The notes: a model not told the origin generated them from the letters alone. A stretch of 63,849 nucleotides of DNA from Glomus cerebriforme (GCA_003550305.1 QKYT01000522.1:9528-73376); one strand, 5' to 3'; shown: positions 45,901-59,272, numbered from the stretch's first letter. Program-made: numbers and translations.

Positions 45901-48900
45901 ATGTTATCGATTACAAAAACCGCTTTGCAATCTACTATAAGAGACTCATTTTCTAGAAATAATTCGGATAGTGAGCAATCTAAAGACGGCATAAACGATT
46001 CTCCACAAAAACAAAGTATACTCCGTGAAAAAACAGACTTGTTAGGTAATACGAAATTTAGCGAGACAAACGGAAACTCTCCCTTTCCTACTCCTATATC
46101 AACACCAAAAGATGAAGATAAACAGCTTAATGCAGGCGTTGAATCGTCTATATCACTTCAAGAAAACTTGACAGGGACAGTGACTAATGTGGATAATACA
46201 CAAGTCATAATTCAACCTTCTAGTTCACCCAGTAATTCTGTTGCTTCTTTGAAGATTGAGCATTTTGATCGCGAGCTCGACGACGAACTTACCACTCCTA
46301 TAGCTGGTGATATTACTTCACAAATACCACCGCCTTCAAATACATCTACTACTTTAAATGATCGAAACGATTTATTACTTCCAAACGATGCAAATACTTC
46401 ACGAAAATTTCGTTTGCCTACAAAGTCAAATTCTGCAAAGACATCAAAACAAAAGAAAAGGAGGAGCCGAGGACCTAGTATTTTAGATGAAAGCTTAATC
46501 GATTCTCCACCACTGAATGGTTACGTTCCTGCTGCTCCAAGAAGGAATGTGGAATTTCATGCTTTGTTCAGAAGTGTTCCCGAGGAAGATTTTCTTATAA
46601 ATGGTATGTATATGAGATGATTTTATCATTCCATCAATTAGGCATTTATTAATTCGAATAATTTTGCATATTTAAAGATTATGGATGTGCTTTGCAAAAA
46701 GAAATACTTGTACAAGGACGCTTATATGTTTCTGCAAATCACGTGTGTTTCAATGCGAATATTTTTGGATGGGTTACAAACGTACGTAAGATGGAATTGT
46801 TATAATATATTCATTTATTGTATCTAGATGCTAAATTTATTCGATTCGTTATAGCTGGTAATTGCGTTTTCGGATATTGTATCAATCGAAAAAAAGATGA
46901 CGGCATATGTTATTCCTAATGCTATTCTAATATCTACATTACATGCTAAAGTAAGTTTTGAGGTACTTTTTTCATTCAATGTATGAAAACTTCATATTAA
47001 TTCATATTACATTACATTAGCACTTCTTTACGACATTTCTTTCAAGGGACAGCGTTTATGATTTGCTGATTGCATTGTGGAAGCAGATCCATCCATCTCT
47101 TACTATGACCTCCCTTACTGAATCTGAATATGGAACAAGTCAAAAATGCTCTGATGCTTCTGAAACATCAGAAGAAAATTTTATATCTAGTGACGATGAA
47201 GGTATGTTTATTAACTCTTTATTTCTTCTATCGTACAATATAGTAGCTATAAAATAGCAAAGTTTTGTTACAGAGTTAATTGAATTATCATTGGGAAAAG
47301 CGATATAATATTGTATATCGTTATTTGATGTTTTGAAAATTCACTACATTATACTACATGCGATCAGGAAAATCTACAATTTCACAAGGAGGTCCTCGTA
47401 AAAAATTTGCCTTGCCAAAATTAACACTTGATCCAATGAGATTAATGCGTGGATCTTCGAATTCGGTATTATCTTCGGATGATGATGCATTACGTCAAGA
47501 AAAAGTGGATAATGTATTTCAATCATTACCTCCTTCACCAAAAAAACGTGATTTTGTTGGTTCTAGGGAAATCAAAGAACAAAAGACACATCGTCCTAGA
47601 TCAAAATCTGATGCTGAGTTACAATTATTTGATGTAGATGTTGTTGATTCCAAACGTACAGAGAAACTTCATCCCATATCCCCTCGAAACCAATCCCGTC
47701 ATCTAGCTAGCAATGGTGTTAAAAAACGTCGACCTACTCAATGTGCTTGTTTGAAAAAAGGACAACATTACGATAATGTATCATTGGATACAAAATTTAT
47801 TGGCAGTGTTGAAAAAATTTTTAACTTAATTTTCACGAGTGAGTTTTTGAAACGATATCTCACAGAAGAAGATAAGTGTACAGGTATAGTATAAGCTTTA
47901 TTTATGATATATATATATATTAATTACACAAAAATATTTAAAATTGTAATTTCTATAATAAAAGATCTCGAAATTGGAGAATGGAATACTGAAAGTAGTA
48001 AATGGACAAGATCGCAGAGTTATATAAAGCCATTGAATAATGCTATAGGTGAGAAATTTAACATTTGAAAAAAAACGAAACTGTTGATAATAAATATGAT
48101 TGAATATTTATATTATTACTTTAGGTCCTAAGAGTACTAAATGCATTATCGAAGATGAATGTCAACATCGAGATTTTGACAATTATGTTACCAATGTGTC
48201 AACGACAACAACACCTGATGTGCCATCTGGAAATAGTTTCTGTGTAAAGAACAGAATATGTATTATGTGGGCTGGAGCTAATGAGTCTAGAATAATTGTC
48301 ACCTGTTCTATAGAATGGTCAAAGTCAAGCTGGTTGAAAGGTAAACAATAAATATTGTACCAAATTTTTATAATATATTTAATAATTGACAATAAAAAAT
48401 TTTAACCAGGGACAATTGAAAGGGCTTGTATTGATGGACAGCAAACATATTGGAAGGATCTTGCACAAGCTATTAAAAAATATATTGCAACTCATCCTTC
48501 AGAGTTTAGAGATGAATCAGTTCAAGAGGAGACTGTTGATTCTGATGAAAAGGTAGCACTTAAAAGAACACAAACTCGTCCCAAGGATCGCATTCATCCG
48601 GCAGAGGAAATACCGGACATACAAGAAAACGAACCAATAACAGTAAAACATCATAATGTTTTGGATATTGTGACAAATATAATGACATCAATTCTAAATT
48701 CATTGACTAAATATATCACAATTCCCTCTACAAACGCCATAATATTGCTAATATTATTAATGTTAGTAATTAATAATTTTAACAATTGGTTAACGCTTCG
48801 AAATATTGGATGTAAGCTTGACAGTTTAGATAGTAGAAAAGGTGAACTTTTCTCTAAGTCACATGAATATCGAGAATATACGCCATTATTTCTTGAGCGT

Positions 48901-49266
48901 ATTGAAAATGAAGAGGATGATCCTCTTTGGCAGTGGTTACAGGAAAGATCAAAAATGTATGAAGAGGCTACCAAACAAAAGGGTGCATCAAATTCGGAAT
49001 CAACCTCCACCAGGGATCATACTACATCATCTGAAACTTCGCCTTCACCACAAATTCATTCTGATGATAATAATAATTCACAACATTTCGGGCAAAGACC
49101 AGTTTCTTCACAAAGTCTTCATGAACAAATAGGAGATATATATAGATTAATACAAGTTGCTGAAGGGCATGTCAAGAAGTTGGTGGATGTCGCTGAATTT
49201 GAAAGTTCTTATTATAGAGGTTCTGAAGATAATATAAACAGGCAACATTATAGCGATGAATTATAA
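45901..49266 (+). CDS. GRAM-VASt-TM sterol transfer protein (Lam/Ysp/GRAMD1 family)
   Basis: Eight exons: 45901-46603, 46678-46781, 46855-46950, 47021-47201, 47368-47883, 47965-48048, 48125-48340 and 48410-49266, giving 918 aa. Residues ~1-215 are a disordered Ser-rich tail with a KQKKRRSRG basic cluster. A GRAM domain follows (~219-335: FHALFRSVPEEDFLIN, QGRLYVSANHVCFNANIFGW, HFFTTFLSRDSVYDLL). After a linker comes a VASt/StART-like domain (~500-660: GSVEKIFNLIF, EIGEWN, WTRSQSYIKPLNNAIGPK, VKNRICIMW). One hydrophobic segment (~734-757, NAIILLILLMLVINNF) is followed by a short C-terminal coil. In yeast and animals such proteins sit in the ER at contacts with the plasma membrane and move sterol between membranes. 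The domain order is complete. Confidence 0.92.
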
Positions 49267-50109
49267 AGATTTATTTATTGGCAACTTAAATAATTTAAAT
49301 TACATATTACTCACTGATATCTTTAATACAAAATTTTATAACGTTAATTACATCCTTTGTTTGGATTCGACGACTTTTGTCACTATATTTCTCTTGTAAA
49401 AACGTTTAACTGTAATAAGTAGATTATATATTATTTGTCCTGTGGGCAAAAACAAAAAGAAATTCATGTATGATTTATTGTATCAATAAATTTTATTGAA
49501 TTCTTGTTAAAAGATTATATGAAAGTGAAACTTTTTACAATTTAAAAATTTCAAGCACATTCATTAATTATACTTTGTGCAAGTATTTTTGTACAGAATT
49601 ATTAAAATTATATAACAAGATTTAAAATGCATGCAAAAGTTTAAAATTTTGTGCGCGCACATCCCATAAGTCCATAACCATATGGCGAAACTATTTATCA
49701 AAACATTCATGAAATAATATGATTCATTTAGCGATTTTAAATTAAAGACAAATCTATTATGCGTGATTACATGATTGAACCATTTGAAAACAACTACGAA
49801 CGTTGAAAGTTTCCTTTACTCCCTCTAATTGAAATACTGGTAATAATGTTTCTTTAGTTAAGTATTCTAGAATCACGTGTTTCATGTGAACTATGATAAT
49901 TTACCTTACTATTAATATTATTATTCATTGGATACGTTCAAGACCGTTTCCAGTGCCTCCAATTTATGAATTAGAAAGTATAAAATAATCGCTTATTATT
50001 AATAAAGATAATTACCAGTGCGTTCTAAGACAAGCATAATTGTATAATTGACTTGGACTTTATCTGAAACAATATTTCAAGGTTTTGCAAACCTTCATTA
50101 CAACCTCTA
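49267..50109. other. Convergent intergenic region
   Basis: About 840 bp between converging genes. AT-rich with AATAAA-type signals (for example near 49,485) and one CACGTG at 49874-49879. No gene seen. Confidence 0.5.
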
Positions 50110-50782
50110 TCATTTTGGAAATCTATCATTTGCATTTACATACATCCATGCATCAGAATCCAATTCGCGCACTCTTTGTCGTAAAGCTCGTAAAGTTTCT
50201 AAATAATGTCTCAAAGGTTCTATTAAAGAATTTTCAAATAAGATATTTAAATTGGAAATTGGAATCACAATTTGTTTTTATTATTTACCATCTGGTTGTT
50301 CACCATTCATTTCATCATTTAGTTCATCAATTTCTGAAACTTCTCTTGTATCATTATTTTGATTGTCTACATCATCTAAATTAAGAAATTCGACAATAAA
50401 TGCATCCAGACAATTACATTATTTATATAACAATATTTTTTATTTGTGAAAAACCTGTATAATTCATTCCATTATTAATGTAATTTTGTACAGAAGATAT
50501 AGGACGTGCAATCGTTTGCATTCGTATTGCAGAAGATATTTCAGAGGACGTTGCTCTTGGTGAAACTGGTGAAACCTCCGGATTACTACTTTCAGGAGAA
50601 TTCGTATTACTGTATATCACACCGTAAGATCTTGGTATATCGCTATCACTGTCATCAGTCTCATATGAATGGAATTGGTTTACAATTCTGGGATCACTCG
50701 GTGCTGGTGGTTGTATGGGAACCGGTCGCCAATATGTTTCTGAAGGTTGATTCATGAAACGACTATTAGGATTATTAGACAT
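50110..50782 (-). CDS. Small protein of unknown function (174 aa)
   Basis: Three exons on the minus strand, 50782-50455, 50375-50289 and 50219-50110, keep one frame. I chose the ATG at 50782 (MSNNPNSRF) because the frame further upstream runs into the divergent promoter. The N-terminal two thirds are low complexity (Pro, Ser, Asn; TDDSDSDIPRSYG). The C-terminus is helical and looks like the conserved part: EPLRHYLETLRALRQRVREL then DSDAWMYVN. The two introns have donors GTTTTT and GTAAAT and clear TTAG/ATAG acceptors. I do not recognise the family. The short divergent promoter shared with the TMF-like gene suggests co-expression, which is inference. Confidence 0.7.
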
Positions 50783-50984
50783 GATTGAATAACTACTATT
50801 TTGAAAAAAAAACCCACCTTTATATATTTTATTTTTGTGTAACAATGACGAATATTTTGAGCTAGTTTAAATAATGTTAGCGTGGTTGAGCTTTATTTGT
50901 ACTTATTTCTTTATTTTATCTTTACTTTGGTATCAAAACTTTCGTTAATACTTCGATAGAAACAGTAATTTATATTTTACAAAT
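50783..50984. promoter_or_regulatory. Compact 202-bp divergent promoter
   Basis: This is all that separates the start codons of the small minus-strand gene and the TMF-like gene, so both promoters must lie in or overlap it. AT-rich; no motif stands out. Confidence 0.5.
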
Positions 50985-53900
50985 ATGAGTTTCTTTAATA
51001 ATAAAAGCGGCTCAGGTGGATCGTCCTGGGGGAATATGTTAAAACAGGCTATGAATACTGTTGAGAGCAAACTTGATAAGGCTCTTGACATGAGTGAAAG
51101 TAAGTGTATCAGTTATCTTAATTTTTTTTATTGATTTGATGATAATAACAAATTGTTTTACGCTAGATAATTCTTATCAGGGGGACGTCTATGTAGACCC
51201 AATAACTGGGTTTGTTACCACAGTTGATCCTCCTGCTGGTGGTGCACGTCCAAAATCGCCAAATATTTCAAATAATACAGCTTCAGCGTCAACGTCAAAT
51301 AAACCATCACCTAAATTGGTTCCACGAACCAATTCAAGTGATTTAATTAGTTCAATGTTGGGAAATATTTCAACGTCTAATCTTCAGAATTCTCTTTCAA
51401 GTCGTCAGGTCCAGAATTTTTCACAATCATTAAAATCTAAAAGCAATGATATACTTGCCAACATTCGTACACCACGCAGGTCAATTGATATTGATAATGT
51501 ATCAACACAAGTGTCATCACAAACTGAGTCACCTCGATCATCATTACAGGGAGAATCTCCCCGTTCTTCTTTACATAAAACTTCAATAGAAAGTGATACT
51601 GAAGTTCCTAATGATTCAAATTTAGGAATAAATTTAAATACAAAGGACAATTCAAACAAGGGTAATAGTTCTGTTTCTGTTCCAAGTGAGAAAGACAATA
51701 TTGAAAATAAAATAGATACTCCTGTTATAATTTCTGATCCCTCGGAATCAAATCAAAATGAGAATGGAACTATTAAAAATAGACATTCGATAAATAGTTT
51801 AATACCGGTGTCTAGTGAACCTGAAATTGATACGCAGAAGGAAGAACCTGATACCAATAATAATGATAATAAAGTTTATGAAAAATCTTCAAGTGAAGAT
51901 TCTCGGGAGATCAATGTAGTAGACAGTCAAAAATCATTGATTGTTGAATCTAATGAGTCTTCTAAAAATTTCCAATCGATTATTATTGAACAAAGAGAGC
52001 GTCAGCTTACAAGTGCTATAGAACAAAATGCATTATTAAATGATACCGTAGAAAAGCTTAAATTGCAATTGAAGGAATTGGAGGAAAATAAAAATGAAGA
52101 ATTGAAAATTACAAAAAATCATGTGGAAGGTTTGGAAAATCAATTAAAAAGCGCAAATAAGGTTGAAATAAATGAATAAAATTTTCTTTTTCGAATGCGA
52201 GTTGTTTAGGTTTGACTTATATTATTAATTCATTTTAGGAACTAGATTTATTTAGACAACAAGAAGCAAATAAAGAGAGTTCATCTATTCAAAATTTGCT
52301 TGAAATGCAGAGAAAATTGTTGTTGGAAAAAGATGAACAGATTTCTGGACTTATGTCCGAAGGTAAATAAATAATTATCATTGATTAAGAATTAATTATT
52401 GACAATCCTTTTTTTAACAGGCGAAAAATTATCAAAAAATGAGCTTGAATATCGCACAAATTTAAAAAAATATCGAGCCAAAGATGTTGAGCAAGAAAAT
52501 AGATTAGCTGATCTTCAAAAGAAATATGATAAGGCCACTTCAGAAATAACAGAATTATCGATTAATTTAAACCAATTAAAAGAAATTGAAAAAAAGAATG
52601 TTCATGATTTGAAAAATATTGAAAATGAACAAGAAAAGAAAATACAGCAAAATCTGAAATTAGAGATTGATATTGCTGTTGCAAAAGAAGAACGAAATAA
52701 ACTTCAAGTATGTTTATATTTTATTGACTATTGGTTTAAACAATAAACCTTTTCTTTTTAATTAAAATGACGTCTTACTTTAAAGCGTCTTCTAGATCAA
52801 ACAAATGAGGAACTTAAAGGAGCACTTGAGATTAATGCTACCTCACCTTCACAAGTTCAAACTGCAGCTTTGGAAAAGGAGGTTGATAACTTTACTTATG
52901 AGTTAATGGATAATTTTATTCTTTTATGTTAAAGATTAGTTAATTCTGATGTTTTTAGATTCAAATTAATGAAAGACTTCATCATGAATTGGAGCAGTTA
53001 CGTACTGAGTCAGAGAATACAGAAAATTCTTTGCGAACAGAGGTTTGTAACTTAGTTTGTGTATTTGATTCAATAGTTTCAAATCATAACGTTTGTTTAT
53101 CACAGATTCGTGAATTAAGAGCAACCCTTGCACGAATTGAAGAACAGGCTGGCCTAAGAGAAGATAATTTACACCATGAAATATTGGTAAAACAATGAAA
53201 TATATCTTAATTTTAATTTATAAAGTCATAAATAATTCAATTTTAATTTTTACAGATTTTACAACAACAATTGCAAATTGCTAAAACTGCAGCACAAGAT
53301 GTAACATCAGGAGAATGGGAGGTGGAACGTATTCAAATTCTTCGACAAATAGAGGATGTACAGACACAGCATGCTCTATCTATGAAGAATTGGGAAAAGA
53401 TTGAAAATAGGTAATTATATAACATAAACCAATTTTTTATCATATTAAAAAAATCACTAAATTTTTTTTTAGTCTTTCTAAACAATTGACTGAAATGGAA
53501 ATGGAACGGGATTATTTTGTTGAAAAATATGAAAATATAAACAATCAATTTAAAGAGTTGGTAATTATTTCCTCAACTTCATATCTTATATTTCATTACC
53601 TAGTTATTTACCAATTCATGTTAATATATATTTGTATTTGGCATTAAATAAGTCATTAACTGTAGAACAACAAGAACTTCAGTTAATAGCTAAACATAAT
53701 CAAAACACACAATTAAATGAGGAAATCAAGTCATTACGTACTAGAATTCCTAATTTGGAGGTTAAAATTGAGGATTTAATTTCAGAATTAGAGTCTTCCA
53801 AAGAAACATATAAAATAGCATTACAAGAAGCAGAAGGACAATACCGTCACATGTTAAGACAAACATTAGACGAAAAACAAGAGGAATTTGAACAAAAATT

Positions 53901-54707
53901 ACGGTCTGAACAAGAGAATAAACTTATTAAAGAACATGAACAGGAAAAACGCCGAATCAAATTAGAGTCTATGAAAGGAAATTTTTTGAAGTCGGCTAGT
54001 GAAACACAATTGGGATCATTAAGATCAGCAAGTGAAACACATTTGGAAAGACATTATGATGGAGGATTATTATCACCTATAATATATAGTCCAACATCAA
54101 GTACAAGATCAAGTATTGATGGAAGTAATAGTATGATAAGTTGTGTTATGATGGTTGAAAAATTAAATTCATCAGTAAGACATTTGGAAGGACAAGTTAG
54201 TACTTTACAAGCTCAATTACATATAACTACAAAAAATAGAGGTAATTATAACATATTAAAGTAAATTTATTTAGAACATCTTAATTAATATTTTTGTATT
54301 ATATTAGATGAATTAGCAGATGAATTAGTTAAACTAACTGTTCAAATGGAAGAGCTGTAAGTGAATAATTATTATTAAATAATATTTTAAATAATAATTT
54401 TTAACCAATATTCTTTTTATATTTTAGTTCTATAAAAGCAGAAAGACTTCCAGTAGTAGAACAACAATTTCATGAATTAAATGAAAGGTAATTTAATATA
54501 ATTATTATATTCATAAATTAAAAAATTTTATATTTAATGTATTATTACTTTTTTTTATTTAGATATCAAATTACATTAGAACTGCTTGGAGAAAAAACAG
54601 AACAAGTTGAAGAATTGCAAGCTGACATTAAAGACATGAAGGATGTATATCGTAATCAAATAACTGAACTAGCTGCGGAGTTAGAAAAATCTAAAAATAC
54701 TGGTTAA
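50985..54707 (+). CDS. TMF/Sgm1-like Golgi coiled-coil protein
   Basis: Thirteen exons: 50985-51099, 51167-52161, 52239-52362, 52421-52707, 52786-52881, 52959-53042, 53106-53186, 53256-53410, 53473-53560, 53653-54241, 54308-54356, 54428-54487 and 54563-54707, giving 955 aa. The start is MSFFNNKSGSGGSSWGNMLK. A Ser-rich region (~40-300) is followed by long coiled coil. Residues ~380-440 match the TMF segment (QRKLLLEKDEQISGLMSEG then EKLSKNELEYRTNLKK). The C-terminus (~835-955) matches the TMF TATA-binding/Rab6-binding coil: MMVEKLNSSVRHLEGQ, ADELVKLTVQMEEL, YQITLELLGEKTEQVEELQ. TMF (yeast Sgm1) is a Golgi tether that binds Rab6/Ypt6; the DNA-binding name is historical. The first ATG is in a 115-nt exon with donor GTAAGT. 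All junctions hold frame. Confidence 0.88.
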
Positions 54708-56124
54708 TTTAATATCCTTTTTTGTTATTAATTGACATTGTTAATATAATATTGTATTTTAATATATAATGGTTTTTTTATTCGAAAATTAAATCTTTTT
54801 TTTAAAGACAATTTATATTACTGTTTTACAACAGAGAATAATTTGTTTTTAATACTAACTAAGAATTTATTAGTAAAGGATATTATAATAACAGATGGAT
54901 ACAATGTTAATACAATGCTAATAAAACATTATAAAGACATGTATAACATATAAACGTTATGAGATAAACTTAATTTATATATATATATTTGAAAAATTAT
55001 TTTAAATAACCCATTTTTAAAAAGAAAAAGAGTATAGCCAAAAATGCCAAATAAAATAAAACCTAAATTTCAACTAGCTCTTTTAATATCGATTTATCTT
55101 TGTCGAGAATTAAATACTATTCTTTTAAAAAGAATCAATATCTATTTTATAAAAGAAATCATAAAAGGATAATTATTTTGGTCCAGTCTAGTCAGCTTCA
55201 GTCCGATCTGGTCCTTTAATGCTGGCCGAAACTAAAATAAATATTTTTTTTCTAAATTTCTATAATTATATTTTAGTGTTTTATATTCTCATCATCAATA
55301 TATTAATTAATATTGTAATTTCTTCTTCTACAGTCAAAGCTCGTTATAGTGAACCTCATTATAGTAAAATCGTGATATTGTGAACTTTTTTTGATTCTCC
55401 AATTCAATTTTTATAATAAATTTCTCAAGGTAAACAAAAACAGTCTCGGATCACTATAACGAGCTTTGACTGTTAAATTCTTATTGTTTTCCCTAATGTA
55501 TTGACTCTTTATATATGCATTCTCATTTAAGATAATTACAGCTAATAATAAAAGAACCTTCATAATTATATATATATAAAGATTTGCAGTTTGTAAGATC
55601 CGCCAATAGTAGGTTCATATTGAACATCTTATCCTTTATTTTATGCAATTAATAATATAATGTACGATAATTATTATATGGTTTATAATGATTGTTTAAA
55701 TTGCTCAATAATAGGATTATAATAGGTAATACTTTTAACGGATTTGTTAAAAACTTTATACTTCCTACAGATAAAAGTACTCAAAGCAAACTATTAGAAG
55801 CAAGTTCTTTAAATTCTAAATAAAGATTAGCAACAAATCAAGATAAAACGATAATATAATTATTTAATAACCGAATTTTATATATAGGACATTTTCATCA
55901 TTCCTGTTGAAATATTAGAGCGCAAAAAAAGAGGAAAAAAGAAAATACTTATTTGTACAACGTTATCGTATTATTAGTTAAAAATACTTTTAAGAATAAA
56001 CAAAGGTGACGGTTTATAAATAATAAAACAAACTGCCCAAACTTACATAAAAACGATATTTTTTTTTTAAAAAAAAACGGGAACTTTAATTAAAAAAAAA
56101 AAATTTGAAATTTAAATTAATTCT
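54708..56124. other. Convergent intergenic region with a MITE
   Basis: About 1.4 kb between converging genes. Apart from the element at 55331-55472 and a T-run/A-run junction at 56059-56077, nothing recognisable. Confidence 0.5.
55331..55472. mobile_element. 142-bp MITE, pogo/Tc1-mariner-like ends
   Basis: The ends CAGTCAAAGCTCGTTATAGT and their exact inverse (ending at 55472) form perfect TIRs of over 20 bp. The left flank is TA; the right flank is TT, so the TA duplication is not intact. CAGT...CTCGTTATA ends are typical of Tigger/pogo-derived elements. No coding sequence. Confidence 0.75.
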
Positions 56125-57449
56125 TTAAAGAGATTCTTCAAGACTAGGGAAAGAGAGAAGTCTGCTAGTATAAATGGCCTCGGTATGAATTTTTATTTCC
56201 CCGGATGAATTTAATTGTTGTACAGATTTAGATTCTTCTATTTCTTTCATTAATCTACGAGATAATTTACCTTCATCTTCATAAATAAAACAACATCTGA
56301 TCATACTAAAAATTTCTATAGCAGTAATTCTCTTTTTAGGATCTGGATCCCAACATCTTAATAACAAATTGACGATAGATTTAGGAATGTGATCAGGAAT
56401 AATGGGTCGAGCACCATTACAAATATCCAAAGCAAGTTGTAAATCATGAGGTCTATCATGAAAAGGTGGATACCCAGTTACAATCTCATAAATTATTCCA
56501 CCAAAAGCATAAATATTAGAGGCTTTACTATATGAATGGTCTCTTAAAACTTCTGGTGCCATATAAGGTAACACCCCGTAGATTTCAGAAATTTTGGACT
56601 TAAGAAAACAAGTCCCCTTATTAACAGGATGATAAACTCCCAAATCACTTATAATTAAAAAGCAATTAATGCGAACATTATTTTTACATAATATGTTTCC
56701 AATATGAAAATCTTTATGAATGATTTCTTTTTCATGAAGTCTACAAAGGTGATGTCCAACTTGTTTTAGAATCTCAATCTTTTCAGGCCAATCAATAGAT
56801 TTTGATTTTTTCAATTGATTTCTCAAATTTCCATCTTCTACATATTCAAGGACCATGGCAAAATTCTTTGAGATTGGATCTTTGGTGAAACCATAACATT
56901 TTACAACGTATGTGAGACCACATTGTAAATTCAAATGCAACTATAAAAAATAAATAATAAATAAATAACCTTTATTAAAATATAATAATTAGAAAATCAA
57001 AAATTAATTACCTCTTCCAAAAAATCAGAAGAAATATTTTGTGAATCTTCAAGAACTTTTAAAGCAACTTTGGTCTTTCCAAATCTTTTCCATTGTTTCT
57101 GTTCAAAACTCCAACCTTGAATTAAACCGTCCAACCATATAGCTGAATAAATTTTAGAGAAACCTCCTTGCGTTATGTATTTGATATTAGATAATTTATC
57201 ATAAGGTATCCATTCTATCAGATCGCCAGATTTTTTTGCCTTAATTTGTTGAAATTTAATAAATTCATCCACTTCTTTATTACCACTAGTCCAACAGGAG
57301 AATTCTTTTTGGAGATGAACAGGAGAGCAATTATTACACCAAGTGCTAGAATGTTCCGAAGGATATATTTTGTTATCCTTCCTTCTAAATTTGCAATCTT
57401 TACAATTGTGGGACTTGTATTTTATCTTAATGCTACCAAATCTTACCAT
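56125..57449 (-). CDS. Protein kinase (tyrosine-kinase-like) with Cys-rich N-terminus
   Basis: Two exons, 57449-57012 and 56940-56125, give 417 aa. The N-terminus has two CxxC pairs (NCKDCKF near 16 and WCNNCSP near 39), a likely zinc ribbon, then SCWTSGNKEVDEFIKFQQ. The kinase domain (~85-360) has a glycine loop ITQGGFSKIYSAIW, the lysine in VALKVLED, catalytic loop IIHKDFHIGNIL (HKD in place of HRD), SDLG in place of DFG, and MAPEVL. The Asp, Asn and Lys needed for phosphotransfer are present, so it is probably active. The ribbon-WTSGN-kinase layout is one I recall from expanded kinases of arbuscular mycorrhizal fungi. The partner and pathway are unknown. Five extra residues (VRINC) sit between the catalytic loop and SDLG. 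Confidence 0.88.
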
Positions 57450-59272
57450 ATTTACGATGATTATTTATTTTTATTTTATTTTATTTTATTTTATTTTATT
57501 TTTTTTTTTTGAATTTATCAAAAATTCAAAAAGAATTTAAAATTATAGATAAGAACACAGAGATATCCGTAATAATATGTAACCTATCCAAAGGGCAGGA
57601 AAAAAGAGCGAAGGGAAAGGATAAGGAAATAAATAATATATATATATAATATATATATCGTAAAAGATTATTATGAGAATGAAACAAAAAAAAAAATATG
57701 AAATGAAATAAATGAAATAATGACAGAAAGGATGTTGAAAAGATAAAAAGTATGTTTAAATAAGTGTTAAAAGGAAGTAAAATACAATATGTACATATAT
57801 GTTTAAAAATATTTTTTTTTAATCAAAAATTTCCATGAGAGATATTTCTTGCATTAAATATGAAACATCGGAAATTATCACGGTCGAACTAAATAAATAT
57901 TTCTCCATTTAACTAATCTATAACAGAATGAAATTCTTTGTGGTAATTAAATGATAATCAATAATATTTAAAAACGCGATAACAGATAAACCGAATAACT
58001 TTAAATAATATATAAAGTGACACTTTCTTATCAATAGGAAAAGGAATCTATCTTGGAAATGTTATAATACAGTAGAATGAACGCCGTACAACGGGATGAA
58101 CCGCCTATGCATATTTATATAAACATATGTAACAGGTTTTTTAGTATTATTTGACTTAACTACAGGCGTTTTTACACAATAATTAAATTTTGCTCTTTTG
58201 GATGATTTTTAAATTGTTGTAAATCTGTTGTGGAGAAAAAAAAAGGATAAAATAGGTAAAAGATTTTAATTTCTGTCGTATCAGTTCATCCTCGTATGGA
58301 ATTACTTTTTAAAGAAATAAAGAATAAAGGAATATGATTGGATATTTGAATACCACGTTGCCTTGCATACGATTTTTTTCATAATTTTTAATTAAATCGA
58401 TGACATGATATTGTAATTTCTAATATATTAAATTAATGAATTATATATTAATATAAAGAAATCCCGCAATATTTTTCATTAATATATGACTATATATCAA
58501 TCAAGTTAGATTGATTACAAGGTTACAAGGTAGTTTGGAAGTTTCTGATTACAAATAATTAAAATAAAGTATTATCTAGATAAGATAATGTAAGCGACCT
58601 AATTGGGTGACAACCTGTTTCTTTTTTAGAGATGGAAGATACGAAAAAAAAATATCCTGCATATCATCCGCGGAATTTGCAAGTGAATCGTTTCTCCACG
58701 TGATTTTACTACGGCAAGAGATTGATGGGGGGAATTCTCATAATTCCTATAAAAGAGAGAATTCATTTGATGTTTTCAAAAAAAGATTTTCACTGCAAAA
58801 TATACTTACATATACCGTATAATGTATACTACATGTAAGTTATTATTTAATGATGATCCCCGAAAAACTTAATCCTCTTTTAAATTTTTTTTAATATCAA
58901 GCCGTTCAGAAAAAAAAAGTCCGTTTCTCTTTTTTTTTTATTTTTACTTAACGTGACATTGTTATACCGCAGCAAACAAAGAAAAATATAAATAGCTGAC
59001 CACTTATCTTTCTCCGTTGGGCCCAAGTGTTCATTATTCTGCTCAGTTCTTACATAATTGATTATACGCCACACACCAAAATTAGTAAGTAGAACTATCA
59101 AAAAGGGTCCCATTGTAGGTTGTATTATCTAAAAATTAAACTTTAGTTTTTTTTTTCCTCAAAAAAAAATTTTTTTTTGTTTAAAAAAAAATATTCTTTC
59201 AAAAAAAAACCATCCACTTGAATTCGTCACACCAAAATTATTCACATTGAAGTGAAACAACCAACTTTATCT
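57450..59272. promoter_or_regulatory. Long divergent intergenic region, kinase / F-box
   Basis: About 1.8 kb. It starts with (TTTTA)n repeats (about 57,465-57,505), then AT-rich sequence without a gene. CACGTG lies at 58697-58702. The minus frame at 58880-59113 has no recognisable content. Confidence 0.4.

Noticed and set aside
59252..59272. Earlier start of the F-box gene
   Set aside because: It begins with GTG; the ATG at 59273 is the sensible start.
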